Of a stretch of 64,000 nucleotides of DNA, positions 29,465-38,289 are shown one piece after another. The notes beneath the pieces were generated by a model. The model was not told the origin of the DNA, did no database searches, and was given only the letters and a program-made list of their open reading frames with translations. The DNA comes from Arthrobacter globiformis (lineage in GTDB: Bacteria > Actinomycetota > Actinomycetes > Actinomycetales > Micrococcaceae). The translations under genes were made by a program, and so were the position numbers. The stretch spans positions 1,550,001-1,614,000 of the forward strand of contig NZ_JAUSZX010000001.1 of the NCBI RefSeq assembly GCF_030818015.1, written 5' to 3'. Each line of letters starts with the position of its first letter. Positions within the stretch are counted from its first letter, which is position 1.

Positions 29465-30901
29465 GTGGCTATTTCTGAACAACTGCCCGACGTCATCACG
29501 GACAAGGGTGAGAAGGCTACCTCTCGCGCCAAGCGAGCCAATTCAAAGACCGGTGCGGACACGAAAGACGCCGCAGCCGGTCTTGCTGTTTCCAGCCCAC
29601 GGACTGAATCCCAGCCATCAGTCTCCACTTTCGTCATCGATACCTCCGTGCTGCTCTCCGACCCCCGCGCCCTGCTGCGGTTCGCGGAGCACGAAGTCAT
29701 TGTGCCGATCGTGGTGATCACCGAACTTGAAGGGAAGCGGCATGACCCCGAACTCGGCTACTTTGCACGGAAGGCGCTCCGGCTCCTTGATGACCTTCGC
29801 ATCCAGCACGGCGGGCTGAACAGGCCCATCCCGCTGGGCGACGCCGGCGGTACGCTCATGATCGAGATGAACCACATCTCGGCCGAAGTCCTGCCGGCCG
29901 GGTTCCGTGCCGGGGACAACGACAGCCGAATCCTCGCCGTCGCCAAGAACCTCTCCAACGAGGGGCGCAATGTCACCGTGGTGTCCAAAGACCTCCCCAT
30001 GCGGGTCAAGGCCTCGGCCATGGGCCTGCTGGCCGACGAATACCGCAACGAGCTCGTCAAGGATTCCGGGTGGACCGGCGTCGCGGAGATCGACGCCAGC
30101 GACGAGGAGATCTCCACGCTGTACGGCCACGAGCCGGTCTTCATCCCGGCGGCTGCCGAGATGCCGGTCAACACCGGCCTGGTGCTGCTCAGCAGCCGGG
30201 GCTCGGCCCTGGGCCGCGTCGGCGCCGACAAGCAGGTCCGCCTGGTCAGGGGGGACCGCGACGTTTTCGGCCTCCACGGGCGCTCCGCGGAGCAGCGGCT
30301 CGCCATCGACCTGCTGATGGACCCCGCGGTGGGCATCGTGTCCATGGGCGGCCGTGCGGGCACCGGTAAGTCGGCGCTTGCCCTGTGTGCCGGCCTGGAA
30401 GCGGTACTGGAACGCCGCGAGCACCGCAAGGTGATCGTGTTCCGCCCACTCTTCGCCGTGGGCGGCCAGGAGCTCGGTTACCTGCCGGGCTCGGAAGCGG
30501 AAAAGATGAACCCCTGGGCGCAGGCGGTTTTCGACACCCTGGGCGCTCTCGTGAGCCAGGAAGTCGTGGAGGAAGTCATGGACCGCGGCATGCTGGAGGT
30601 CATGCCGCTGACCCACATCCGCGGACGCTCCCTGCACGACGCCTTCGTGATCGTGGACGAAGCACAGTCCCTCGAAAAGAACGTTCTGCTCACCGTCATG
30701 AGCCGGATCGGGCAGAACTCGAAGATCGTCCTCACCCACGACGTTGCCCAGCGCGACAACCTCCGGGTAGGACGGCATGACGGCATCGCAGCCGTCGTCG
30801 AAACCCTGAAGGGCCACCCGCTCTTCGGCCACATCACCCTCACCCGGTCCGAACGCTCGCCCATCGCGGCGCTCGTCACGGACCTGCTCGAGGGGGCGTA
30901 A
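29465..30901 (+). CDS. PIN-PhoH protein (PhoH2-like)
   Basis: About 478 residues. An N-terminal PIN ribonuclease domain (about 55-180) has the first acidic residue at Asp59 ([10 protein letters not shown]), followed by [14 protein letters not shown] and [12 protein letters not shown]. The C-terminal PhoH ATPase has Walker [11 protein letters not shown] and Walker [13 protein letters not shown]. In mycobacteria this fusion is a sequence-specific RNA helicase and ribonuclease. GTG 29465 is chosen because GGAG lies 5 nt upstream; an in-frame start 81 nt further up is less likely. Confidence 0.9.
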   Translation: MAISEQLPDVITDKGEKATSRAKRANSKTGADTKDAAAGLAVSSPRTESQPSVSTFVIDTSVLLSDPRALLRFAEHEVIVPIVVITELEGKRHDPELGYFARKALRLLDDLRIQHGGLNRPIPLGDAGGTLMIEMNHISAEVLPAGFRAGDNDSRILAVAKNLSNEGRNVTVVSKDLPMRVKASAMGLLADEYRNELVKDSGWTGVAEIDASDEEISTLYGHEPVFIPAAAEMPVNTGLVLLSSRGSALGRVGADKQVRLVRGDRDVFGLHGRSAEQRLAIDLLMDPAVGIVSMGGRAGTGKSALALCAGLEAVLERREHRKVIVFRPLFAVGGQELGYLPGSEAEKMNPWAQAVFDTLGALVSQEVVEEVMDRGMLEVMPLTHIRGRSLHDAFVIVDEAQSLEKNVLLTVMSRIGQNSKIVLTHDVAQRDNLRVGRHDGIAAVVETLKGHPLFGHITLTRSERSPIAALVTDLLEGA

Positions 30902-30916
30902 GGGCGACGGGGCGCC

Positions 30917-30948
30917 GGGCCGTGGCCGGGTTCGCCGGGCCACGGCCC
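30917..30948. terminator. Hairpin between convergent phoH and GNAT genes
   Basis: 30917-30927 pairs perfectly with 30938-30948 (11 bp, 10-nt loop). There is no good U-tract, so termination is only probable. Confidence 0.5.
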
Positions 30949-31004
30949 TTCGCCGCTTGCGTTTGGGGCCACGCCCACCGGGTTCCCCGGCCGAGCTTGC
31001 GAGG

Positions 31005-31673
31005 TTAGGGGGTGGGTGGGGAGCCCGCGATCCCCAGGAGGAACTTGGCCGTGGGTTCGTGGCCGTCCACCTGGAGTTTCCAATCGGGGCGGCGGAACCC
31101 TTCCGGCGTGAGGCGGACCCGTTGGACAGATTCCTGCTTGCCGCCCGAGGACGTGCGGGTAACGCCGTTCAGTTCGTAGCCCAGCGATCGGGAGACGCCC
31201 AGCGATGCGGCGTTCCAGTCGGCGGCTTCGGATTCGCAGACTTCGGCGCCAAGCCAGTCAAAGGCGTAAAACGCGACGGCGGCCCGCATCTCCCTGCCGT
31301 AGCCGCGGCCCTGGGCGCTCCTCCGCAGCCATGATCCGGTGGTGACCGTGCGGAGAACCGAAAAGTCCCGCGCTGCGATGTCCTGGCAGCCGAGGAAGGT
31401 GCCGTCGTGCCAGATGCCCAGCGTCAGTGTCCAGGAGTTTGGTGTGCAGGCGGCGCGGCACTGCCAGTACCAGCGGGCCATGTTCGGTCCCAGCTCGTCG
31501 GCGGGAACCGCGGTCCAAGGTGTGCTGAACGGATTGCGGCCCTGGTCGTGGATGCCGCTGGCAGCCGCTTCAACAGCCGCGGGGATGTGGTCGTCGCGCA
31601 GTGGGCGCAGCGTGAGCCGGGGAGTGGCCAGCGTGAGCGCGAACGGAGGCCACACGGAGATCAGCTCGGTCAT
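31005..31673 (-). CDS. GNAT family N-acetyltransferase (RimJ/RimL-like)
   Basis: 222 residues. The sequence begins with TPRLTLRPLRDDHIPAAVEA and has a GSWLRRSAQGRGYGREMRAA acetyl-CoA loop and the late NAASLGVSRSLGYELNGV motif of the RimJ/RimL type. It probably acetylates an alpha-amino group of a protein or small molecule; the target is unknown. A TAGGCT -10 box 6 nt before the ATG supports this start. Confidence 0.87.
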   Translation of the reverse strand: MTELISVWPPFALTLATPRLTLRPLRDDHIPAAVEAAASGIHDQGRNPFSTPWTAVPADELGPNMARWYWQCRAACTPNSWTLTLGIWHDGTFLGCQDIAARDFSVLRTVTTGSWLRRSAQGRGYGREMRAAVAFYAFDWLGAEVCESEAADWNAASLGVSRSLGYELNGVTRTSSGGKQESVQRVRLTPEGFRRPDWKLQVDGHEPTAKFLLGIAGSPPTP

Positions 31674-31679
31674 GCCGGA

Positions 31680-31685
31680 AGCCTA
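31680..31685 (-). promoter_or_regulatory. -10 box TAGGCT for the RimJ-like GNAT gene, leaderless type
   Basis: TAGGCT is followed by 6 nt and the ATG on the minus strand. Confidence 0.55.
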
Positions 31686-31746
31686 GCCGATGGACGCGCC
31701 ACAAGTGTCCGCAGCCGCGCGCCCGCCTATACCGGGACCGCCGCTG

Positions 31747-32304
31747 TCAGCTGGTGTGGTGCGACAGGCCGAGGGACAGCCGGGTGTTGCCGGGCCCCTC
31801 CAGCACCAGGGCGATCGCCTGGTTGGGAAGCTCGAAGACCATGGTGGCGTCGAGCGAATCGCCTTGCCGGAGCTGCGAGTGGGCAGGTGACGTCCACAGC
31901 GGATGAATGCTGTTGGCGCCCAGCCCTTTTACCGCGAACTGCGACGTGTCCAGCGTGATGCCCTCGCCTTCCAGGGCCGTGAACTGCACCAGTATCCGCA
32001 CCCGGTGGGTCCCCGCGGACGGGCCCTCGTCCAGCACCTGGACGCGTTCCGGCGGAAGCCAGCCGTCCTTTTCCAGCGGGATGATGCCGTTGACCCGGGC
32101 CGTTCCGCCGGGGATCACCGCACTGGCGCCCAGGGGAGTGCTGGCCTCCGGCTTGGCGGTGAGGAAGAGATATCCCAGCACGAGCCCCAGGGCGCAGAGC
32201 AGGGAGAGCGGGATCAGCAGCAACTTCCTGCGGCGCCGGGTACCGGTCCTGAAGGTGACGGCCGCGTCAGGTGGCGTCGATACGTCTGGAGCCGTGGTTG
32301 ACAT
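31747..32304 (-). CDS. Hypothetical single-pass membrane protein
   Basis: 185 residues. A basic N-terminus (RTGTRRRRK) and one membrane helix (about 31-53) lead to an exported domain of about 130 residues with beta character (VNGIIPLEKDGWLPPERVQVLDEGPS, HRVRILVQFTALEGEGITLDTSQFAVKG), resembling DUF4352-type folds only loosely. No family is recognised. The ATG at 32304 lies 6 nt after CAGACT, a weak leaderless -10. The frame is open 93 nt further upstream. Confidence 0.7.
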   Translation of the reverse strand: MSTTAPDVSTPPDAAVTFRTGTRRRRKLLLIPLSLLCALGLVLGYLFLTAKPEASTPLGASAVIPGGTARVNGIIPLEKDGWLPPERVQVLDEGPSAGTHRVRILVQFTALEGEGITLDTSQFAVKGLGANSIHPLWTSPAHSQLRQGDSLDATMVFELPNQAIALVLEGPGNTRLSLGLSHHTS

Positions 32305-32369
32305 GGCACGAGTCTGCGGCCGGCAGGTTGGAAAAAGCCTGCGTAGACCCCCGCATTCCGGGTGCCCTG

Positions 32370-33152
32370 TCAGGCCGGGTTGGGCCGCAACGGCCACTGG
32401 ATGTGCTCACGCACATCGGTGAGGTTCATCGGCTCGGCCACGAAAAGATCGTCCAGCATGTACTCATCCACGGCCAGAATCCGGATGCGGTGCCCGGGAA
32501 GCTGCCCCTCGCCGTCGACCGGTTCGGCGGCCACGCACACGCCGGTTCCGGCATCGACTCGGATCCTGGTCCGGCCGGGGCCGCAGAGGGGCGCTGCCGG
32601 ATCCAGAGGCCGGTACCCGGGGTTCGGCGAGACCACAGTTTCCAGCGCGGGACGGCCTTCGTGCGTCACCTGTTGAACCGGCTCCAGCACCTCGACGGCG
32701 TTCGCGTTGGGGAACTCCAGCGGTACCGGGGCGTTGCCCGCCAGCTCCACCGGATCCAGTGCAGCAGCGAACCGGCCGTTTCCGAATGAGGGTTCGCCGT
32801 ACGCGGCTTCCGGACGGCGCCGCACCAGCCCGCCGTCGTCGTAGACGGGCGTCACCAGATGTGCAGGAAGAAGCCACGACTTGCGGGTGGCGCTGATGTA
32901 CAGGCCGTCGCGGGAGTCGTTGATACCGGTGGTGCTGCCGAGCAAGGTGCCGTCGCCGGACTCCAGCCGGAGCGCGCCGGGGCGGCGCAGCCAGGCGCGG
33001 ACGGTGCCGCTGCCGGGAGTTTCGGTGTATTCGAAGCGCAGGGACTGCCATTTCCACGGGGACGAGCGGCACAGGTTGCGAAAGGATGCGGCCGACGTGG
33101 GCGTCGCACCGCCGCCGTGTTCCTGCCGGTGTTTGGCGTCCCAGGTCCCCAT
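32370..33152 (-). CDS. Hypothetical protein
   Basis: 260 residues with no signal peptide or membrane helix. The sequence contains RFEYTETPGSGTVRAWLRRPGALRLE and WLLPAHLVTPVYDDGGLVRRRPEAAYGE, and ends in VREHIQWPLRPNPA. It reads like a soluble beta-rich protein; no family is recognised. The ATG at 33152 lies 6 nt after TAAACT (33159-33164), which favours it over the GTG at 33158. Confidence 0.72.
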   Translation of the reverse strand: MGTWDAKHRQEHGGGATPTSAASFRNLCRSSPWKWQSLRFEYTETPGSGTVRAWLRRPGALRLESGDGTLLGSTTGINDSRDGLYISATRKSWLLPAHLVTPVYDDGGLVRRRPEAAYGEPSFGNGRFAAALDPVELAGNAPVPLEFPNANAVEVLEPVQQVTHEGRPALETVVSPNPGYRPLDPAAPLCGPGRTRIRVDAGTGVCVAAEPVDGEGQLPGHRIRILAVDEYMLDDLFVAEPMNLTDVREHIQWPLRPNPA

Positions 33153-33158
33153 ATCCAC

Positions 33159-33164
33159 AGTTTA
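33159..33164 (-). promoter_or_regulatory. -10 box TAAACT for the 260-residue hypothetical gene, leaderless type
   Basis: TAAACT is followed by 6 nt and the ATG at 33152 on the minus strand. Confidence 0.5.
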
Positions 33165-33199
33165 CGCGCGGCTCCCAGCGGCAGGCCGGGCGAATCCAG

Positions 33200-33205
33200 T
33201 AGCAT
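33200..33205 (+). promoter_or_regulatory. -10 box TAGCAT for the prepilin peptidase gene, leaderless type
   Basis: TAGCAT is followed by 6 nt and the GTG at 33212. Confidence 0.55.
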
Positions 33206-33211
33206 CCGAGA

Positions 33212-33763
33212 GTGATCCAACGACTTGGCGAATTATGGGAAGCAGCACCGCCGGCATTCTGGCTGCTGCTGGCGGCGTGCGCCTACTTCGCTGTGATGGC
33301 GGTTCGGCTCACGGTCGTCGACGTCCGGCACCACCTCCTGCCGAACCGGATTGTCTTCCCCTCCTATGGCATTGCCGGTGTGCTGTTACTGGGGGCTGTG
33401 CTCGCCCTCGCAGCGGCGGAACCGTCCGGACTGCCCGACGGCGCGGCCCGCCTTTTCGGCGTGCCCGCGCTGAGGATTGCGGCCGGGGGAGCTGTGCTGT
33501 GGCTCTTCTACTTCGTGCTGCGGGTGGTGTACCCGCCCGGCATGGGGTTTGGGGACGTGAAACTCGCCGGCGTCCTGGGGCTGTACCTGGGCTACCTCGG
33601 CTGGCCGCACGTTTTCGCGGGGACGTTCGCGGCGTTCCTGCTCGGCGGCCTCTGGAGCATCGGCCTGCTGGCTCTGCGGCGCGGGACCCTCAAGTCGGCC
33701 ATTCCGTTCGGGCCGTTCATGCTGGCCGGGGCGGCCGCGGCGATGGTCCTGCTGCCCGCCTGA
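33212..33763 (+). CDS. A24 family prepilin peptidase (peptidase domain only)
   Basis: 183 residues with about five to six membrane helices. The two catalytic aspartates of the family are visible: Asp37 (VVDVRHHLLPNRI) and Asp115 (GMGFGDVKLAG). It lacks the N-terminal zinc methyltransferase domain of PilD, as is usual in actinobacteria. It would process type IV pilin-like or Tad/Flp precursors; no pilus genes are adjacent. The start GTG is supported by the leaderless -10 box. Confidence 0.9.
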   Translation: MIQRLGELWEAAPPAFWLLLAACAYFAVMAVRLTVVDVRHHLLPNRIVFPSYGIAGVLLLGAVLALAAAEPSGLPDGAARLFGVPALRIAAGGAVLWLFYFVLRVVYPPGMGFGDVKLAGVLGLYLGYLGWPHVFAGTFAAFLLGGLWSIGLLALRRGTLKSAIPFGPFMLAGAAAAMVLLPA

Positions 33764-33770
33764 CCAGCAA

Positions 33771-33832
33771 CCCAACCACAGCGCGAGCGGACACTTGGGG
33801 CCCCAACCACAGCGCGAGCGGACACTTGGGGC
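33771..33832 (+). repeat. Two perfect 31-bp tandem repeats (GCGAGCGGACACTTG family)
   Basis: Identical units at 33771-33801 and 33802-33832 each contain GCGCGAGCGGACACTTGGGG. A degenerate copy (GCGGGCGGACACTT) lies at 33997-34010, and inverted relatives at 38198-38259 and 39284-39340. Confidence 0.92.
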
Positions 33833-34055
33833 CCCGAGGCACACGCCGCGGGGCCCTCGGTCGAGCCAAGCGGCAGGTCGGCGGCGCTGGCCGGCCAACT
33901 CGCGGTCGTCGTCCTTAAGCTGGCGGCGTCCCTGATCGCCGCACGTGTGGCCGCCCGCTTGCGCTCGCGGAGACCGCGGTTTTAGTGCAATTTGTTGCGG
34001 GCGGACACTTAGAGCGGCGCCGAACTGCCGTGGGCCCCGAACTGCCTTAAATGCA
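33833..34055. other. Non-coding remainder of the gap between prepilin peptidase and fumC
   Basis: The gap between the two genes is about 346 nt. Beyond the tandem repeats it holds an 8-bp hairpin (33829-33836 with 33849-33856) and one degenerate repeat core (33997-34010). I see no credible gene. Confidence 0.5.
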
Positions 34056-34092
34056 GCGGCCGCCCGCCTTCGCTGGGAAGGTGGGCGGCCGC
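34056..34092 (-). terminator. fumC terminator hairpin
   Basis: A 10-bp GCGGCCGCCC stem, one mismatch and five further pairs surround a short loop; on the minus strand it is followed by TGCATTTAAGG. It lies just after the fumC stop. Confidence 0.75.
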
Positions 34093-34109
34093 CGTCGTAC
34101 TTCAGTAAA

Positions 34110-35537
34110 TCAGGCCTTGTGGGCCGGAGCCGTCATGGTGGTGACGTCCAGTGCCTTGTCGAGATCGGCCTCGGAAACCTTGCCTTCGCCTTCACCGACA
34201 AAGCCCAGCTTCTCGGTGGCCTGGCGGACGGTCAGGCCCTCATTGACGGCGGTCTTGGCGATCTTGGCGGCATTCTCGTAGCCAATGAACTTGTTCAGCG
34301 GAGTAACGATGGACGGCGAGGCCTCGGCGAGGAAGCGGGCACGCTCGACGTTGGCGGTGATGCCGTCGATCATCTTGTCGGCCATGACGCGGCTGGTGTT
34401 GGCCAGCAGTCGGACGGACTCGAGCAGATTGGCGGCCATGACCGGAATGCCGACGTTCAGTTCGAAGGCGCCGTTCGTGCCGGACCAGGCGATGGCGGTG
34501 TCGTTGCCGATGACCTGGGCGCAGACCATGATGGAGGCTTCGCAGATGACAGGGTTGACCTTGCCCGGCATGATCGAGGAGCCCGGCTGCAGGTCCGGAA
34601 TGGCGATTTCGCCGAGGCCGGTGTTGGGGCCGGAGCCCATCCAGCGCAGGTCATTGTTGATCTTCATGAAGGAGATCGCAATGTTGCGCAGCTGGCTGGA
34701 GGCTTCGATGAGGCCGTCGCGGTTGGCCTGCGCCTCGAAGTGGTCGCGGGCCTCGGTCAGGGGCAGGCCGGTGTCGGTGGCGAGCAGCTCGATGACGCGC
34801 TCCGGGAAGCCGGCCGGGGTGTTGATTCCGGTGCCCACGGCCGTGCCGCCGAGGGGAACTTCGGCAACGCGGGGGAGTGCGGCGTTGATGCGCTCGATGC
34901 CATAGCGGACCTGCGCGGCGTAGCCGCCGAACTCCTGGCCCAGGGTAACCGGGGTGGCGTCCATGAGGTGCGTGCGGCCGGACTTGACCACATCCTTGAA
35001 CTCGACGGCCTTGCGCTCCAGCGATTCGGCGAGGTAGCCGAGGGCCGGAATGAGGTCGTTGATCAGGGCCGAGGTGGCTGCAACGTGGACGGAGGTGGGG
35101 AACACGTCGTTGGAGGACTGCGAGGCGTTGACGTGGTCGTTGGGGTGGACCACCTTGTCGCTGCCCGCAGCCTTGAGGGCGCGCGAAGCCAGCTCGGCGA
35201 GGACCTCGTTGGTGTTCATGTTCGAGGACGTGCCGGAACCGGTCTGGAAGACGTCGATGGGGAAGTCGCCGTCGTACTTGCCCGCAGCCACCTCGTCGGC
35301 AGCGTCCGCGATCGCCTTGGCCAGCTCGCCGTCGAGCACACCCAGTTCAGCGTTGGCCTGGGCAGCGGCCTTCTTGACCCGGGCCAGCGCCTCAATGTGG
35401 GCGCGTTCCAGGGTTTTTCCGGAGATCGGGAAGTTCTCGACTGCACGTTGCGTCTGCGCGCGGTACAGGGCGTTCACGGGGACGCGGACTTCGCCCATCG
35501 TGTCATGTTCAATGCGGAACTCTTCAGTGGAAGTCAT
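34110..35537 (-). CDS. fumC: Class II fumarate hydratase
   Basis: 475 residues of the fumarase/aspartase superfamily. The signature [11 protein letters not shown], the substrate-site [12 protein letters not shown] and the [12 protein letters not shown] segment are intact; the last identifies fumarase rather than aspartase. It hydrates fumarate to malate in the TCA cycle. A TAAGCT -10 box 6 nt before the ATG points to a leaderless mRNA. It has its own terminator and is probably monocistronic. Confidence 0.96.
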   Translation of the reverse strand: MTSTEEFRIEHDTMGEVRVPVNALYRAQTQRAVENFPISGKTLERAHIEALARVKKAAAQANAELGVLDGELAKAIADAADEVAAGKYDGDFPIDVFQTGSGTSSNMNTNEVLAELASRALKAAGSDKVVHPNDHVNASQSSNDVFPTSVHVAATSALINDLIPALGYLAESLERKAVEFKDVVKSGRTHLMDATPVTLGQEFGGYAAQVRYGIERINAALPRVAEVPLGGTAVGTGINTPAGFPERVIELLATDTGLPLTEARDHFEAQANRDGLIEASSQLRNIAISFMKINNDLRWMGSGPNTGLGEIAIPDLQPGSSIMPGKVNPVICEASIMVCAQVIGNDTAIAWSGTNGAFELNVGIPVMAANLLESVRLLANTSRVMADKMIDGITANVERARFLAEASPSIVTPLNKFIGYENAAKIAKTAVNEGLTVRQATEKLGFVGEGEGKVSEADLDKALDVTTMTAPAHKA

Positions 35538-35543
35538 GGGGCT

Positions 35544-35549
35544 AGCTTA
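35544..35549 (-). promoter_or_regulatory. -10 box TAAGCT for fumC, leaderless type
   Basis: TAAGCT is followed by 6 nt and the ATG on the minus strand. Confidence 0.6.
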
Positions 35550-35624
35550 GGACGCCCGGGCGCCGCATCGAAAACCGTGAACGACTTGCTACAGGCGGCC
35601 CGCCCGGGCGCTTTCGGGACACTT

Positions 35625-36239
35625 CTAGAGGTCGCCGATTCCGGAAACAAGCTCCGCGTGGCCCTCGCCGAGGCTGTAGGAGAGGCCGATGACCGCTGCC
35701 CGGCCCGACTCGATTGCGTCCGAAATCACACGGGAGCTGTCCACGAGGCGCTGCGAGGTCTGCTTGACGTGCTCCACCACCATGTCATTGACCTCCGTCT
35801 GCTCGTTCCGCAGGGAGGTGAGGACCGACGGCGTGATGCGCTCCACGAGGTCGCGGATGAAGCCCACCGGCATCTGGCCGGTTTCGACGGCGGACTTCGT
35901 GGCGCTGACAGCTCCGCAGCTGTCGTGGCCGAGCACCACGATCAGCGGCACGCCCAGCACGCCGATGCTGTACTCGAGCGAGCCGAGGACGGCGTCGTCG
36001 ATCACCTGGCCGGCGGTGCGGACCACGAAGACGTCGCCGAGTCCGACGTCGAAAATGATTTCGGCGGCGAGCCGCGAGTCAGAACAGCCGAAGATCACCG
36101 CAAAAGGATGCTGGTTCTCCACGAGCGAGGACCGCCGGGAGGCGTCCTGGTTCGGGTGCGAGGATTCACCGGTTACGAAGCGTTCGTTGCCTTCACGCAG
36201 ACGGCGCCAGGCCAGGGCAGGAGTCAGGTAAGTTGTCAC
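35625..36239 (-). CDS. Beta-class carbonic anhydrase
   Basis: 204 residues. The zinc ligands and catalytic dyad are visible: Cys52-Ser-Asp54-Ser-Arg56 and His105-Asp-Ser-Cys108. It interconverts CO2 and bicarbonate in the cytosol. The GTG start is preceded by a TAAGGT -10 box with 6 nt spacing. It follows the DUF4245 gene after only 9 nt, so readthrough from there is also possible. Confidence 0.94.
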   Translation of the reverse strand: MTTYLTPALAWRRLREGNERFVTGESSHPNQDASRRSSLVENQHPFAVIFGCSDSRLAAEIIFDVGLGDVFVVRTAGQVIDDAVLGSLEYSIGVLGVPLIVVLGHDSCGAVSATKSAVETGQMPVGFIRDLVERITPSVLTSLRNEQTEVNDMVVEHVKQTSQRLVDSSRVISDAIESGRAAVIGLSYSLGEGHAELVSGIGDL

Positions 36240-36245
36240 GGCCCC

Positions 36246-36251
36246 ACCTTA
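36246..36251 (-). promoter_or_regulatory. -10 box TAAGGT for carbonic anhydrase, leaderless type
   Basis: TAAGGT is followed by 6 nt and the GTG on the minus strand. It overlaps the stop codon of the DUF4245 gene. Confidence 0.5.
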
Positions 36252-36926
36252 CGGCGTGGGGCTCACCGAGGGGGAAACAATGACAGCAGGGTTACTTTCC
36301 AGGGACTTGACGACGGCGGCAGCCAGAACCGCGAACTCCTCCAGTTGGGCGTCGCCCGCCAGTACGACGGTGGTGCCGCGGTAGGCGAGCACCATGCTCT
36401 TCTCGCCCTTGCCCGTGTCATGGAGTTCCCACTCCTTGCCGCCGGCGTTGCGCGTGCCGGTGACCGGGGCGTTCTTGGTCTGCTGCACCAGCCAGGTGGG
36501 GTTGGCCTTGCTGGTCTGGGTCAGGCCGATGAATTTTTCCTTCGGGGTCACATACCCGACCTCCCAGGCCGCAACGCCCGTGCCGGCGGCTGCCGCCCAG
36601 CGGGCGTAATTCGGGTGGAATGTGTCGCCCGCCGCGGGGGCCACCGGTGTGAATCCCGCCACACCCGCGGCGTTCTGGGCGACGGCGCTGACATCGATGT
36701 TGGGGCGGAAGCCATCCGACTTCGGTGACGGATTCATCAGGACGATGGGCAGAAACGCTGCGACGCTCACCAGGAGGGCGATGATCATTCCGATCACCGA
36801 GGCATTGGCCCGTTTCGCGGCGGCAGCGGGGATCACGGGCTTGACGGGCTGGCTGGCCGGCGACGGGGACGGGGCGGGAGCCTGCGCGCGGCTCGTGGGG
36901 GCGGACTGGTCCTGCGTATCACTCAC
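36249..36926 (-). CDS. DUF4245 domain-containing membrane protein
   Basis: About 225 residues. A Pro/Ala/Ser-rich cytosolic N-terminus (about 40 residues), one membrane helix (VIGMIIALLVSVAAFLPIVLM) and an exported domain (VDVSAVAQNAAGVAGFTPVAP-like start, WEVGYVTPKEKFIGLTQT, GKEWELHDTGKGEKSMVLAYRGTTVVLAG) match DUF4245. The function is unknown. It lies back to back with glpX, an arrangement common in actinobacteria. GTG 36926 is preferred because a TATAGA box overlaps the alternative ATG at 36944. Confidence 0.83.
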   Translation of the reverse strand: MSDTQDQSAPTSRAQAPAPSPSPASQPVKPVIPAAAAKRANASVIGMIIALLVSVAAFLPIVLMNPSPKSDGFRPNIDVSAVAQNAAGVAGFTPVAPAAGDTFHPNYARWAAAAGTGVAAWEVGYVTPKEKFIGLTQTSKANPTWLVQQTKNAPVTGTRNAGGKEWELHDTGKGEKSMVLAYRGTTVVLAGDAQLEEFAVLAAAVVKSLESNPAVIVSPSVSPTP

Positions 36927-37123
36927 CCTTCTATAGTCGCCCATGCGGGGTCCGAACTCACATTCGAAGCCGACGGCGGTGAGGGCCGCGGTCCGTTACG
37001 AGGCGGGGTAATCCCACGCCCAGGGCCCCGCGGCGGAGACTATGATCAGTTACAGAGGAATCACCGCGATGGTCGACTCAGGCCTAGCGGGCCCAATGAT
37101 CGCCACTCGAAGAAGAGGTTCAC

Positions 37124-38161
37124 GTGTCACCAGCGTCCATTACCCAGAAGTACTCAACACTTTCCCCGTCGCTCGCCGTCGGCATTGACGAGCCGGACCG
37201 CAACCTCGCCCTTGAACTTGTCCGCGTCACCGAAGCAGCGGCGATCGCCGGCGGCCACTGGGTGGGCTTCGGCGACAAGAACAAGGCGGACGGCGCCGCC
37301 GTCGACGCAATGCGTTCGTTCCTTCAGACTGTCCACTTCAACGGCGTCGTGGTCATCGGTGAAGGCGAAAAAGACGAAGCCCCGATGCTGTTCAACGGCG
37401 AACAGGTTGGTGACGGCACCGGCCCCGAGTGCGACGTCGCCGTCGACCCCATCGACGGAACCCGCCTGACCGCATTGGGCATCAACAACGCCCTGGCTGT
37501 CCTGGCCGTCGCCGAGCGCGGCTCCATGTTCGACCCCTCCGCCGTGTTCTACATGGAGAAGCTGGTCACCGGGCCTGAGGCCGCCGACATGGTTGACCTG
37601 CGTTTGCCGGTCAAGCAGAACCTGCACCTGATCGCCAAGGCCAAGGGCGTGAAGGTCAACCAGCTCAACGTCATGATCCTGGACCGTGACCGCCACCGGC
37701 CGCTGGTCGAGGAAATCCGTGAAGCCGGCGCGCGCACCAAGTTCATCATGGACGGAGACGTTGCAGGTGCCATCGCCGCTGCCCGCTCCGGCACCGGCGT
37801 GGACGCCCTCATGGGTATCGGCGGAACCCCGGAAGGCATCGTGGCGGCCTGTGCCATCAAGTCCCTGGGCGGCGTGATCCAGGGCCGGCTATGGCCCACG
37901 AGCGACGACGAGAAGCAGAAGGCGATCGACGCCGGCCACGACCTCGAGCGGGTCCTGTCCACCAACGACCTCGTCACCAGCGACAACTGCTACTTCGCCG
38001 CCACCGGCATCACCGACGGCGACCTCCTCCGCGGCGTCCGTTACAACAAGGAGAAGGTGCTGACGCAGTCGATCGTCATGCGCTCCAAGTCCGGCACCAT
38101 CCGCTTCGTGGACGGCGAGCACCAGGCCAGCAAGTGGGAAGGCTACGCCCGCAAGAGCTAG
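37124..38161 (+). CDS. glpX: Class II fructose-1,6-bisphosphatase
   Basis: 345 residues. The metal and phosphatase motifs GEGEKDEAPM (79-88) and DPIDGT (108-113) identify GlpX. It dephosphorylates fructose-1,6-bisphosphate in gluconeogenesis and is usually the only FBPase in actinobacteria. The GTG start follows AGAAGAGG. The 197-nt upstream gap contains TATGAT as a possible -10 box, with no clear -35. Confidence 0.95.
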   Translation: MSPASITQKYSTLSPSLAVGIDEPDRNLALELVRVTEAAAIAGGHWVGFGDKNKADGAAVDAMRSFLQTVHFNGVVVIGEGEKDEAPMLFNGEQVGDGTGPECDVAVDPIDGTRLTALGINNALAVLAVAERGSMFDPSAVFYMEKLVTGPEAADMVDLRLPVKQNLHLIAKAKGVKVNQLNVMILDRDRHRPLVEEIREAGARTKFIMDGDVAGAIAAARSGTGVDALMGIGGTPEGIVAACAIKSLGGVIQGRLWPTSDDEKQKAIDAGHDLERVLSTNDLVTSDNCYFAATGITDGDLLRGVRYNKEKVLTQSIVMRSKSGTIRFVDGEHQASKWEGYARKS

Positions 38162-38197
38162 CCCCTCCGGCTTCGGCCGCTCCCAGCGCCCTCCTAG

Positions 38198-38259
38198 CGC
38201 GAACGTACAGTTGTGGCCCCTTTTCCGACCGGATTAGGGGCCACAACTGTACGTTCGCG
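38198..38259. repeat. Perfect 23-bp inverted repeat (CGCGAACGTACAGTTG family)
   Basis: 38198-38220 pairs perfectly with 38237-38259 around a 16-nt loop. The arm shares its core with the repeats at 39284-39340 and 33771-33832. It lies between the convergent glpX and nuclease-like genes, so it may also terminate transcription. Confidence 0.93.
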
Positions 38260-38289
38260 GGCCTTTCAACGGAAGGCGTCCCAGGTTCC

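Noticed and set aside
33771..33832. Tandem 31-bp repeats considered as a CRISPR array
   Set aside because: There are only two copies with no spacers, and no cas genes are present in the window.
33945..36728. A 927-codon open frame on the plus strand
   Set aside because: It is antisense to fumC, carbonic anhydrase and DUF4245, and has the Gly/Val/Asp/Arg-rich composition of GC-rich mirror frames. The opposite strand has intact enzyme motifs.
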